Positions 17,590-26,153 of a stretch of 64,000 bases of DNA are shown here, piece by piece. How positions within the stretch are numbered: the first letter of the stretch is position 1; each line of letters opens with the position of its first letter. The DNA comes from Paenibacillus shirakamiensis (GTDB lineage Bacteria > Bacillota > Bacilli > Paenibacillales > Paenibacillaceae). The notes beneath the pieces were generated by a model that saw only the letters and a program-made list of their open reading frames with translations, did no database searches and was not told the origin of the DNA. The position numbers were made by a program, and so were the translations under genes. The stretch covers positions 62,001-126,000 of the forward strand of contig NZ_JAGGLD010000001.1 of assembly GCF_017874255.1 (NCBI RefSeq), in the 5' to 3' direction.

Positions 17590-18768
17590 ATGAACTTGAA
17601 GGAAATGAAACAACAGTTTGCTAATTATTATGGGGAACACCAAGAGCAAGTGTATAGCTTTCAAGCTCCGGGGAGAGTCAATCTCATTGGAGAACATATT
17701 GATTACAACGGAGGTTATGTACTTCCAGCAGCTTTAGAATTTGGCACGACTTTGTTGGTGCGTAGACGTAAGGATTCTTTGATTTCATTTAAATCTCACC
17801 ATTACGAATATACTAGCGTTCTTCCACTAGAAGAAGTGGCTCAAGGTAAAATAGACCAGTGGATCGATTATCCTAGCGGTGTCATCCATGAATTAGAACA
17901 GTTGGGTGTGAAGCTTACCTGTGGATATGATCTGATGTATTTCGGAGAAATTCCGAACGGAGCTGGATTATCTTCTTCTGCATCTATTGAGGTAGTTACA
18001 GCATATGCACTCTCTCAAATGGAAAAAGCTACAATCGACAAGGTTGAAATTGCTAAATTATCTCAGCGTGCAGAGAACAAATATGTGGGTGTGAACAGCG
18101 GTATTATGGATCAATTTGCATCCGCTAATGGCGCAAAGGATCATGCAATTTTATTGATGTGCGGTACGCTCGAGTACAAGCTGGTCCCTTTTGAAGCAGG
18201 CGATTACAAACTGGTCATTGGAAATACGAACAAGCGTAGAGGACTCGTAGATTCCAAATATAATGAGCGCAGAAGTGAGTGTGATGAAGCTTTACGCCGA
18301 ATCCATACGCTTATGCCAGAACTTAAACATTTAGCTGGACTTACTCCAGAGCAGTTCGAGCAAGTAAAAGGGACTTTACAGGACGATATATTGGAGAAAC
18401 GAGCGCAGCATGTAGTACAAGAAAATGCACGTGTGCTGTCTTCCGTAGATGCTTTATCTCAAGGTGAGCTTCAGCGTTTTGGTCAGTATATGAATGCTTC
18501 CCATGATTCTTTGCGAGATTTATATGAAGTGAGCTGCAGGGAGCTTGATGTGATGGTAGAAGAGGCTAGGAGAATTGAAGGCACATTAGGTTCAAGGATG
18601 ACCGGGGCCGGATTTGGTGGTTGTACCGTGTCTCTAGTCCATAAGGATTCTGTGGAACAATTTGTAGATCAGGTAGGAACCGCTTATCAAGAGCGTACTG
18701 AACTTCAAGGCGAGTTCTATGTATGCAGTGTAGGGCAAGGCGTATCTGAACTGAAGGAGGAGAATTAA
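17590..18768 (+). CDS. galK: galactokinase
   Basis: GalK phosphorylates galactose with ATP, the first step of the Leloir pathway. The protein is 392 residues with the three GHMP-kinase motifs: the galactokinase signature GRVNLIGEHIDYNGG (about 28-42), the ATP-binding PNGAGLSSSASIE (about 123-135) and RMTGAGFGGC near the C-terminus. The start ATG 17590 follows GGTGGAAGG. Only 1 bp separates it from galE, and galT follows, forming a galKET operon. No sugar transporter or mutarotase gene lies alongside. Confidence 0.95.
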   Translation: MNLKEMKQQFANYYGEHQEQVYSFQAPGRVNLIGEHIDYNGGYVLPAALEFGTTLLVRRRKDSLISFKSHHYEYTSVLPLEEVAQGKIDQWIDYPSGVIHELEQLGVKLTCGYDLMYFGEIPNGAGLSSSASIEVVTAYALSQMEKATIDKVEIAKLSQRAENKYVGVNSGIMDQFASANGAKDHAILLMCGTLEYKLVPFEAGDYKLVIGNTNKRRGLVDSKYNERRSECDEALRRIHTLMPELKHLAGLTPEQFEQVKGTLQDDILEKRAQHVVQENARVLSSVDALSQGELQRFGQYMNASHDSLRDLYEVSCRELDVMVEEARRIEGTLGSRMTGAGFGGCTVSLVHKDSVEQFVDQVGTAYQERTELQGEFYVCSVGQGVSELKEEN

Positions 18769-18769
18769 A

Positions 18770-19756
18770 ATGGCAGTATTAGTCACAGGTGGTGCGGGTT
18801 ATATTGGTTCGCATGCGGTAGCCGAATTGCTTGCTCGTGGTGAAGAGGTCGTAATCGTAGATAATTTGCAATCAGGACACAAGGAAGCTTTGCTTGGAGG
18901 CAAGTTATACGTTGGGGACTTGAGAGATAAGGAATTTCTAGCGAATGTATTTTCTGAGAATACAATAGATGCCGTCATTCATTTTGCAGCCAACTCTCTT
19001 GTAGGTGAAAGTATGCAAAAGCCGGTTCGTTATTATGATAATAACGTCTATGGCACGCTGTGTCTGCTTGAAGCGATGGAACAGGCTGGCGTGAAAAAAT
19101 TAGTATTCTCTTCGACCGCAGCAACTTACGGAGAGCCCGAGAAAGTGCCGATTGAGGAGACAGACCGCACTGAGCCTACGAATGTATATGGCGAGACAAA
19201 GTTAACGATGGAGCGAATGATGAAGTGGTTCGACCAGGTTCTCGGTATAAAATACGTGTCCTTACGTTATTTCAATGCAGCAGGTGCGCATGATAGTGGC
19301 AAAATTGGGGAAGATCATCGTCCAGAGAGCCATCTCATTCCACTAATTTTACAGACAGCTCTTGGTCAGCGTAAAGAGATCTCTGTATTCGGAGAAGATT
19401 ATCCTACAGAAGATGGGACTTGCATCCGGGACTATATCCATGTCAGTGACTTGGCAGATGCACATGTGTTAGCGGTCGAATATTTGCGTAAGGGTGCGGA
19501 TAGCAACATTTTCAACTTAGGAAATGGTCAAGGTTTCTCAGTAAAAGAAGTGATTGCTAAAGTAAAAGACATCACTGGAATCGATTTTCCTGTATCCGTA
19601 CACCCAAGACGTGCAGGTGATCCAGCGGTGCTCATTGCATCTTCGCAGAAAGCTCGTGAAACTTTGAACTGGAATCCAAGTCGTAGTGGACTAGATCAGA
19701 TCATCTCCAGTGCATGGACATGGCATCAAGAACATCCAGATGGATATGGGAACTAG
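18770..19756 (+). CDS. galE: UDP-glucose 4-epimerase
   Basis: GalE interconverts UDP-galactose and UDP-glucose. It is a 328-residue short-chain dehydrogenase-fold enzyme with the NAD-binding GGAGYIGS near residue 7, a Ser-Ser-Thr motif near 115-117 and the catalytic Y140xxxK144. The start ATG 18770 follows GGAGGAG and lies 1 bp after the galK stop. It provides sugar nucleotides for surface glycans as well as galactose use. Confidence 0.95.
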   Translation: MAVLVTGGAGYIGSHAVAELLARGEEVVIVDNLQSGHKEALLGGKLYVGDLRDKEFLANVFSENTIDAVIHFAANSLVGESMQKPVRYYDNNVYGTLCLLEAMEQAGVKKLVFSSTAATYGEPEKVPIEETDRTEPTNVYGETKLTMERMMKWFDQVLGIKYVSLRYFNAAGAHDSGKIGEDHRPESHLIPLILQTALGQRKEISVFGEDYPTEDGTCIRDYIHVSDLADAHVLAVEYLRKGADSNIFNLGNGQGFSVKEVIAKVKDITGIDFPVSVHPRRAGDPAVLIASSQKARETLNWNPSRSGLDQIISSAWTWHQEHPDGYGN

Positions 19757-19785
19757 TAGATTTTTGTGAAAGTGAGGATATTACC

Positions 19786-21387
19786 ATGACAGCGATGAAT
19801 GAAGGCGATACACAGGTACCATCCGAGCTGGCAAAGTATGCGATCGAACAACTCGTAGGCTATGCATTACATCAAGGTCTTTTAGGCACCTATGATGCGG
19901 ATTATGGACGGAATCAGTTGCTAGAATTGTATGGAATGGATGAGAATTATCAAGGGGAAGAAACCATTAACATACCAACTACCCCAGCAGATGTTCTGCA
20001 CACCCTTATTGACTATGGATATAAGATTGGATTAATCCCAGATAATAGTACAACCTACCGAGATCTGCTAGATGCGCGAATTATGGGTCTGCTTACCCCT
20101 CGCCCATCCGAAGTGATTGCAAAGTTTCAAAATTTGTCAGAGAGCGAAGGCATTGCAGCGGCTACAGATGACTTCTATCAATTATCGGTGGCATCTAATT
20201 ATATCCGCATGGACCGCGTCGTAGAGAATCTCTATTGGACAAAGGAGACGATATATGGGGAGATGGAGATTACCATCAACCTATCCAAACCAGAGAAGAA
20301 TCCCAAAGAGATTGCTATGGCAAAGCTTTTGCCACCACCGATTTATCCGAAGTGTCAGTTATGTAGAGAAAATGTAGGTTATGCGGGAAGGTTGAATCAT
20401 CCAGGTAGACAAAATTTACGGGTAATTCCGCTGGAATTAAATGAGGAAGCTTGGTTCTTCCAATACTCTCCGTATGTCTACTACAATGAACACTCTATTG
20501 TATTCCATCATGATCATGTACCTATGAAGCTCACAAAAAGTACATTCAAACGATTGTTAGATTTTGTAGGCAAGTTCCCTCATTATTTCATCGGTTCGAA
20601 TGCAGATCTGCCTATTGTTGGAGGCTCTATTCTTACGCATGATCATTTCCAGGCCGGAAGACATGTCTTTCCGCTGGAAAAAGCCAAGATCGATGCGAAT
20701 TATGGACACACTTTACATCCGGGCGTTCAATTGAGCGTCGTAGACTGGCCAATGTCTGTGCTGCGATTAAATAGCCAAGATCCCGATGCATTGTTACATG
20801 CCGCTGATGAAGTCTATAGCACTTGGAAAGAGTATGAAGATGCCGATTCAGAGATCATTCCTTACACTCATTCAACGCTGGGGGAGGATGCAATTCCTCA
20901 TCATACCGTGACGCCCATTGTACGCCGGGGAGCTGAAGGTAGTTACGAGATGGATTTAGTGCTTCGGAGTAATCTAACGAGCGCTGAACATCCTGATGGT
21001 ATTTATCATCCACATCAGGATATGCATCATATTAAGAAAGAAAATATCGGACTTATAGAAGTGATGGGTCTAGCCATTCTTCCGGGTCGTCTTAAGGATG
21101 AGCTTGGAACCATTGCCTTGATCCTTGCGGGGAATGAGCAACTGTACAACGAGACAACCGAAGGGCTACATCCAGAATTGTCTCCGCATCTGCGGTGGAT
21201 CAAGGAGCTTATTTTGGAACATGGCAATACATTCACATTCGAGGCAGCCGAAGAACTTCTTCGTCAAGAGGTAGGAAGAAAGTTCTCCGAAATACTAGCC
21301 CATGCGGGTGTATTCAAACGAACAGATGCCGGCCGTATAGCTCTCCACAAGTTCATCACACATCTAGGGTATTCAAAGTCGTCCTAA
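19786..21387 (+). CDS. galT: UDP-glucose--hexose-1-phosphate uridylyltransferase, type 2
   Basis: GalT exchanges UMP between UDP-glucose and galactose 1-phosphate. At 533 residues it is the longer type 2 form found in Firmicutes. Histidine-rich motifs (FHHDHVP, LTHDHFQAG and PHHTVTP) are visible. I chose ATG 19786, behind AGTGAGGA; an earlier in-frame ATG at 19714 lies inside galE and has no ribosome site. The stop codon lies in the loop of the terminator stem at 21376-21403. Confidence 0.93.
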   Translation: MTAMNEGDTQVPSELAKYAIEQLVGYALHQGLLGTYDADYGRNQLLELYGMDENYQGEETINIPTTPADVLHTLIDYGYKIGLIPDNSTTYRDLLDARIMGLLTPRPSEVIAKFQNLSESEGIAAATDDFYQLSVASNYIRMDRVVENLYWTKETIYGEMEITINLSKPEKNPKEIAMAKLLPPPIYPKCQLCRENVGYAGRLNHPGRQNLRVIPLELNEEAWFFQYSPYVYYNEHSIVFHHDHVPMKLTKSTFKRLLDFVGKFPHYFIGSNADLPIVGGSILTHDHFQAGRHVFPLEKAKIDANYGHTLHPGVQLSVVDWPMSVLRLNSQDPDALLHAADEVYSTWKEYEDADSEIIPYTHSTLGEDAIPHHTVTPIVRRGAEGSYEMDLVLRSNLTSAEHPDGIYHPHQDMHHIKKENIGLIEVMGLAILPGRLKDELGTIALILAGNEQLYNETTEGLHPELSPHLRWIKELILEHGNTFTFEAAEELLRQEVGRKFSEILAHAGVFKRTDAGRIALHKFITHLGYSKSS

Positions 21388-21403
21388 TTGGGCGGCTTTT
21401 TTT
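21376..21403 (+). terminator. intrinsic terminator overlapping the end of galT
   Basis: AGTCGTCC pairs with GGGCGGCT (wobbles included); the loop holds the galT TAA; TTTTTTT follows. Confidence 0.85.
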
Positions 21404-21471
21404 GTACCTGTAAGCAAGTTGAGAATTATCTTGAATAAAAGAGAATGATTCAGGGCATGCCAAGAGCGGAT

Positions 21472-21501
21472 TTGTTTTCCAGAGGGGAGAAGCGTTATAA
21501 T
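21472..21501 (+). promoter_or_regulatory. putative promoter of the alcohol dehydrogenase gene
   Basis: TTGTTT (21472-21477), an 18-bp spacer and a perfect TATAAT (21496-21501), 65 bp upstream of the start codon. Confidence 0.5.
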
Positions 21502-21566
21502 GAAGTCCGAACTTGTATTTAGTTTTTGCGATTTACCAATTTAGCATTGATGGAGGGAAATACAAT

Positions 21567-22730
21567 ATGATTAATTTCTCATTTCATAATCCAACTCGTC
21601 TGATCTTTGGTAAGGGCCAATTAGAAGCCTTGAAGACAGAAGTCCCGAGATATGGTAATAACGTGCTTTTAGTATACGGTGGAGGAAGTATCAAACGCAG
21701 TGGTCTATACGAGCGTGTACTTGCGAACTTAAGTGAAATTGGTGCTGTAGTTACTGAGCTTGCAGGTGTAGAGCCTAACCCTCGCTTATCCACTGTACAT
21801 AAAGGTGTAGATCTATGCAAAGCAAAAAACATCGATCTCATTTTGGCTGTGGGCGGCGGTAGTGTAATTGATTGTGCGAAGGCTATTGCCGTAGGTGCAA
21901 AATATGACGGAGATATGTGGGACTTTGCAGAGCGCAAAGCCGCAGCAACCGATGGACTCCCTCTCGCTACCGTGCTGACAATGTCAGCTACAGGTTCCGA
22001 AATGAATTCGGGTTCCGTAATTACTAATGATGACACTAAGGAAAAATTAGGTTGGGGAAGTCCGTTTGCCGCACCTGTTTTCTCCATTACAGATCCAGAG
22101 CATACGTACTCTTTGCCTAAAGATCAAACGGTGTATGGTGTTGTAGATATCATGTCCCATGTATTGGAGCACTATTTCCATAAGCCGGTGAATGCCCCAC
22201 TTCAAGATGGATTCTGTGAGACGATTCTCAAGACCGTCATTGAGACGGCTCCCAAACTGATTGAAGATCCAGAAAATTATGAACTCCGTGAAACGGTTAT
22301 GTACAGCAGTACGATGGCTTTAAATAGTATGATCAGTATGGGTATTGTAGGCGACTGGGGTACACATAACATTGAGCATGCGGTGTCTGCCGTATATGAT
22401 ATTCCTCATGGCGGAGGTCTAGCGATTCTCTTCCCGAACTGGATGAGTCATAATTTGAACGTGGATCCTGCACGCTTCAAACGTCTGGCTGTGAATGTAT
22501 TCGGTGTAGATGCTAAAGGTAAAACGGATGAACAAGTGGGTCAAGAAGGAATTGCCGCGCTTCGTGCATTCTGGACTTCTATCGGAGCGCCAAGCCGCTT
22601 GCATGATTATGACATCAATGATAGTGATCTCGAGCTTATGGCCGATAAGGCTGTGAAATTTGGATCTTTCGGTAACTTTGCCAAAATGGACAAAGCTGAT
22701 GTGCTGGAAATCTACAAAGCCTCTTTGTAG
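21567..22730 (+). CDS. iron-containing alcohol dehydrogenase, YugJ/BdhA-like
   Basis: This 387-residue NAD(P)H-dependent group III alcohol dehydrogenase is closest in layout to YugJ/YugK and clostridial butanol dehydrogenases. Visible are the nucleotide-binding [12 protein letters not shown] (about 94-105) and the metal-binding histidines in [14 protein letters not shown] and HGGGLAI. I chose ATG 21567 behind GGAGGG, since the protein family starts at [11 protein letters not shown]; an upstream in-frame ATG at 21513 lacks a ribosome site. It reduces aldehydes, probably in overflow or low-oxygen metabolism. Confidence 0.9.
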   Translation: MINFSFHNPTRLIFGKGQLEALKTEVPRYGNNVLLVYGGGSIKRSGLYERVLANLSEIGAVVTELAGVEPNPRLSTVHKGVDLCKAKNIDLILAVGGGSVIDCAKAIAVGAKYDGDMWDFAERKAAATDGLPLATVLTMSATGSEMNSGSVITNDDTKEKLGWGSPFAAPVFSITDPEHTYSLPKDQTVYGVVDIMSHVLEHYFHKPVNAPLQDGFCETILKTVIETAPKLIEDPENYELRETVMYSSTMALNSMISMGIVGDWGTHNIEHAVSAVYDIPHGGGLAILFPNWMSHNLNVDPARFKRLAVNVFGVDAKGKTDEQVGQEGIAALRAFWTSIGAPSRLHDYDINDSDLELMADKAVKFGSFGNFAKMDKADVLEIYKASL

Positions 22731-22760
22731 ACCTGATTTAATATCAAGCATTGTGATCCT

Positions 22761-22788
22761 AAGCCTCGCCTTGTGCGGGGCTTTTTTG
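22761..22788 (+). terminator. intrinsic terminator after the alcohol dehydrogenase gene
   Basis: AAGCCTCGC pairs with GCGGGGCTT and is followed by TTTT. Confidence 0.85.
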
Positions 22789-22821
22789 CTATTTAGTTAT
22801 TTTACTATAAAGGGAATATAT

Positions 22822-22847
22822 TGAAACAATGTAAAATCTAATACGTA
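22822..22847 (+). promoter_or_regulatory. sigma-W type ECF promoter of the NfeD-flotillin operon
   Basis: TGAAAC (22822-22827), a 16-bp spacer and CGTA (22844-22847) match the B. subtilis sigma-W consensus exactly. In B. subtilis the equivalent yuaF-floT operon belongs to the sigma-W regulon, so sequence and context agree. Confidence 0.8.
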
Positions 22848-22881
22848 TGTAAGGTATAGATATTTAAAGGGGGGAGCAAAC

Positions 22882-23394
22882 TTGGAAGCCCTATATTGGG
22901 GGTGTCTGATAGGAGGCGTAATGTTTGCCTTAGTAAGTGTGCTTGTTGGAGATGTCATCAGTGATGTTTTAGGAGGTTTACTTGATTTTTTATCGTTAGA
23001 TATCCTCAAACCGATGATCTTAGCCGGATCAATTACAGGCTTTGGAGGCGCGGGCATTCTTTTTCACAAGTACTTTAACATGAGTTGGGGCGTTGAATTC
23101 ATTCTATCTATGCTTATAGCTGTAGCTCTAGGTATCCTTGTCTATTATAGCTACGTTAAACCGATGGAGAATAGTGAGAATTCTTCAGGTTATTCCAATA
23201 CGGATCTACCTGGCAAAATTGGTGAGGTAACGATTCCCCTGCCTGCTATAGGGTATGGTGAGGTTATGATTACGATGATCTCAGGCAATACGTTACATAT
23301 TGCTTCCAGCTGTGATCAAACGGCAATTATGGTGGGTTCACGCGTAGTAGTTGTCGATGTGAAGGAAGGCGTAGTTCAGGTCGCAGCATTTTAA
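22882..23394 (+). CDS. NfeD-like membrane protein, YuaF type
   Basis: A 170-residue protein with about three membrane segments in the first 95 residues and a C-terminal OB-fold-like domain (about 110-170, GKIGEVTIPLPAIGYGEV onwards). This matches the short NfeD proteins that partner flotillins. The start is TTG 22882, behind AAAGGGGGGAG. It lies 25 bp before floT and shares its sigma-W promoter. The pair is thought to organise membrane microdomains and protect against envelope stress. Confidence 0.85.
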   Translation: MEALYWGCLIGGVMFALVSVLVGDVISDVLGGLLDFLSLDILKPMILAGSITGFGGAGILFHKYFNMSWGVEFILSMLIAVALGILVYYSYVKPMENSENSSGYSNTDLPGKIGEVTIPLPAIGYGEVMITMISGNTLHIASSCDQTAIMVGSRVVVVDVKEGVVQVAAF

Positions 23395-23419
23395 GTCTAA
23401 TCTTGAGGAGATGTTGTAT

Positions 23420-24943
23420 ATGATTCCAGAATATTTGGTTATTCCTGCAATCGTCGTGGGTGTAATCTTGATCATGGGTTTGGCTTTTTGGGCAAGATTT
23501 AAGACAGTGGGTCCGGATGAAGCAATGATTGTAACGGGTACGTTCCTAGGGAACAAAAATATTTCAGACGATGAGGCGGGACGCAAAATTAAAATTGTCC
23601 GCGGCGGCGGAGCCTTTATCTGGCCTGTATTTCAGAAATCTGAATTTTTGTCTTTGTTATCTCATAAGCTGGATGTGACTACGCCTGAAGTCTACACGGA
23701 GCAGGGGGTACCAGTCTCTGCTGATGGGGTTGCTATCATTAAAGTTGGGGGTTCCATTGAAGATGTTGCTACGGCAGCAGAGCAGTTCATGGGCAAGCCT
23801 ATAGAGTCCTTAAAAGGCGAAGCTCAAGAAGTGTTAGAAGGCCATCTGCGTTCTATTTTAGGCTCAATGACCGTCGAAGAAGTATACCGTAATCGTGATA
23901 AATTTGCTCAAGAAGTCCAAGGTGTCGCCGCTCGAGATTTGAAGAAAATGGGACTTCAGATTGTTTCGTTTACAATTAAAGACGTACGCGATAAGCATGG
24001 ATATTTGGAAGCGCTTGGGAAACCTCGTATTGCTGCCGTGAAGCGAGATGCTGACATTGCGGAAGCGGAAGCGATTCGTGACTCTAGAATTCAAAAAGCG
24101 CGTGCTGAGGAAGAAGGACAGAAGGCCGAATTGCTAAGGGATACGAACATTGCCGAAGCGGGCAAAGAAAAGGAACTGAAAGTAGCATCTTTTAAGAAAG
24201 ATCAAGATACCGCTAAGGCGGAAGCCGATCAAGCTTATCACATTCAAGAAGCGCGGGCCAAGCAGACCATGGTAGAAGAACAAATGAAGGTGGAGTTAGT
24301 AAGGAAAGATCGCGAAATTGATCTTCAAGAGAAGGAGATTCTGGTACGTCAGAAGCAATATGATGCAGAAGTGAAGAAGAAAGCTGATGCAGATCGTTAT
24401 GCTGTAGAACAAGCGGCTGAAGCAGATAAGGCACGGAGAATGCGGGAAGCGGATGCTCTTCAATATTCCATCGAGACTCAGGCCAAAGCTTCAGCTGAGC
24501 AGAAGCGACTTGAAGGATTGGCTATCGCGGATGCAGAGCGGGCTAAAGGGACAGCAGATGCCGAAATTATACGTCTGCGAGGTCTGGCTGAAGCGGAAGC
24601 CAAAGAGAAGCTAGCCGAGGCTTTTCAAAAATATGGCGAAGCTGCGATCTTGGATATCGTGGTCAAAATGCTTCCAGAACTTGCAGGCAAAATCGCTGCA
24701 CCTCTGAGTTCAATTGATAAATTGACAGTAGTGGATACCGGGAAAGGCGAAGGGGCCGCTCGAGTTAGTAACTATGTAACGGAACTTATGGCTACTGCGC
24801 CTGAAATGCTGCGAAGTGTATCTGGAATTGATCTGGAGGGGCTGGTTAAAGGGCTTACACAACGCTCTAATCCAACTTTGCCTGAACCCGAACCTGTGCG
24901 GGAAATCGCTTATAGTGAAGCCGTGGCTACCAAAGAAGTATAA
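23420..24943 (+). CDS. floT: flotillin
   Basis: FloT scaffolds ordered membrane microdomains. The 507-residue protein has an N-terminal membrane-inserted hydrophobic segment (about 5-25), an SPFH domain (about 30-200) and a long Ala/Glu-rich coiled coil (about 205-400, many EAE, KAE and AEAD repeats), then a C-terminal tail. Length matches B. subtilis YuaG (509). I chose ATG 23420 over ATG 23411, because GAGGAG ends directly at 23410. It is cotranscribed with the NfeD-like gene. No terminator is evident before glcT. Confidence 0.95.
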   Translation: MIPEYLVIPAIVVGVILIMGLAFWARFKTVGPDEAMIVTGTFLGNKNISDDEAGRKIKIVRGGGAFIWPVFQKSEFLSLLSHKLDVTTPEVYTEQGVPVSADGVAIIKVGGSIEDVATAAEQFMGKPIESLKGEAQEVLEGHLRSILGSMTVEEVYRNRDKFAQEVQGVAARDLKKMGLQIVSFTIKDVRDKHGYLEALGKPRIAAVKRDADIAEAEAIRDSRIQKARAEEEGQKAELLRDTNIAEAGKEKELKVASFKKDQDTAKAEADQAYHIQEARAKQTMVEEQMKVELVRKDREIDLQEKEILVRQKQYDAEVKKKADADRYAVEQAAEADKARRMREADALQYSIETQAKASAEQKRLEGLAIADAERAKGTADAEIIRLRGLAEAEAKEKLAEAFQKYGEAAILDIVVKMLPELAGKIAAPLSSIDKLTVVDTGKGEGAARVSNYVTELMATAPEMLRSVSGIDLEGLVKGLTQRSNPTLPEPEPVREIAYSEAVATKEV

Positions 24944-24987
24944 CTCCAAGTGTGAAAACAATAAATTGTGCACCATCTTTGCCAAGG

Positions 24988-25017
24988 TTGACTAGAAAGA
25001 TTATAATTAGCCTATAA
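24988..25017 (+). promoter_or_regulatory. putative glcT promoter
   Basis: TTGACT (24988-24993), an 18-bp spacer and CTATAA (25012-25017), 43 bp upstream of the chosen TTG start. Confidence 0.45.
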
Positions 25018-25059
25018 GCTATGAACCCTTTCATGGCAACGGGTAGAGAGGTGCACATA

Positions 25060-25917
25060 TTGAGTAGTATAGTGGTAGGTAAAGTGTTGAATAACAATGT
25101 CATCATTGCCCAGCATCCAGATCAAGGGGAAGTGGTGGTCATTGGTAAAGGTATCGGATTCAATCGAAAAGCAGGGGAGAGTATTCCTAGCCATTCGGTT
25201 GAGAAGATGTTTTTTCTGAAAAACATACAAGAACAAGAACAATATAAGCAGCTTCTTCCTCAAGTGGATGAACAATTAATTGAAGTTATCAACGAAGTGA
25301 TCCTTTATATTAGTTCCAAGATCGATCAGAAATTAAATGAGCATATTCACATTGCTCTTACAGATCATATTGCGTTTGCCATCAAGCGACTAGAGCAGAA
25401 TATCGTGATTCACAATCCATTTTTATTCGAGACGAAGGAAATCTATCCGCTGGAATATGATCTAGCTCAATATGCAATTAAGTTGATACACAAGAAGCTT
25501 GGGATTGACTTGGGGCAAGATGAGATTGGATTCATTGCCCTGCATATTCATAGCTCCTTAACGAATCAACATATTACGGACGTCAAGATGCATTCGGAAC
25601 TGATTGTAGACTTAGTTCAGATGATCGAGACTCGCTTAGCTATTCAGCTTGAACGTAGTTCTTTAGACTATGCTCGGTTACTTACGCACCTCAGATTCGC
25701 TATAGAACGGGTACGTAAAGGAGATAAAGTCAGTGAACCGGACAAGCTGGCTGCAATTTTGCGTCAGGAATATCCGAGTCTATATCATCTTGCTATGGAA
25801 TTAACACAAATGATGGAAGCGCGTCTACAGAAGCCTGTATATCAAGCAGAGACATCCTATCTAACGATGCATTTACACCGGGTTGTTCCGGAGGGGGATT
25901 TGACAGAGAAATCCTAA
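25060..25917 (+). CDS. glcT: transcription antiterminator GlcT (BglG/SacY family)
   Basis: GlcT binds a target hairpin in the ptsG leader RNA and prevents termination when glucose is present. With the TTG 25060 start (GAGAGGTG upstream) it is 285 residues, the same as in B. subtilis. The RNA-binding domain is residues 1-60 (VLNNNVIIA), then PRD1 (about 70-170; H103, H162) and PRD2 (about 180-280; H210, H271), whose histidines are phosphorylation sites for the glucose permease and HPr. An in-frame ATG at 25021 would add 13 residues in front of the conserved start and is less likely. Confidence 0.93.
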   Translation: MSSIVVGKVLNNNVIIAQHPDQGEVVVIGKGIGFNRKAGESIPSHSVEKMFFLKNIQEQEQYKQLLPQVDEQLIEVINEVILYISSKIDQKLNEHIHIALTDHIAFAIKRLEQNIVIHNPFLFETKEIYPLEYDLAQYAIKLIHKKLGIDLGQDEIGFIALHIHSSLTNQHITDVKMHSELIVDLVQMIETRLAIQLERSSLDYARLLTHLRFAIERVRKGDKVSEPDKLAAILRQEYPSLYHLAMELTQMMEARLQKPVYQAETSYLTMHLHRVVPEGDLTEKS

Positions 25918-25940
25918 AAATTTACACGTTCTGGAAAGTG

Positions 25941-25970
25941 TTGCACTGCGCTTTAGGAGAATGCTATAAT
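25941..25970 (+). promoter_or_regulatory. ptsG promoter
   Basis: TTGCAC (25941-25946), an 18-bp spacer and a perfect TATAAT (25965-25970). The resulting leader of about 175 nt contains the antiterminator/terminator switch. Confidence 0.65.
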
Positions 25971-26007
25971 CCATTTATAGGCATGCGAATTAAATAAGTG
26001 TACATCA

Positions 26008-26044
26008 AATGTGTAACTGATTCGATCAGGCATGAGTTGATGAG
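26008..26044 (+). promoter_or_regulatory. ribonucleic antiterminator (RAT) for GlcT
   Basis: The segment with AACTGATTCGATCAGGCATG resembles the GlcT target of B. subtilis and staphylococcal ptsG leaders. Its 3' half (AGGCATGAG, 26028-26036) is also the 5' arm of the downstream terminator, so the two structures exclude each other. This is the expected logic for BglG-family control. Confidence 0.65.
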
Positions 26045-26130
26045 AGGAATTTGATTGTATTTTCACTTGGCGGGGTATTATATCCCTAACGAGGAAATAC
26101 ATAAATTACTTTCGAGCTCATGCCTTTTTT
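26028..26130 (+). terminator. glucose-controlled leader terminator of ptsG
   Basis: AGGCATGAG (26028-26036) pairs with CTCATGCCT (26117-26125), and TTTTT follows to 26130, 24 nt before the ptsG start. The enclosed segment of about 80 nt can form smaller hairpins (for example GGG/CCC near 26075). Confidence 0.65.
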
Positions 26131-26153
26131 GTGCTCCTTGAGGAGGATTTGTA

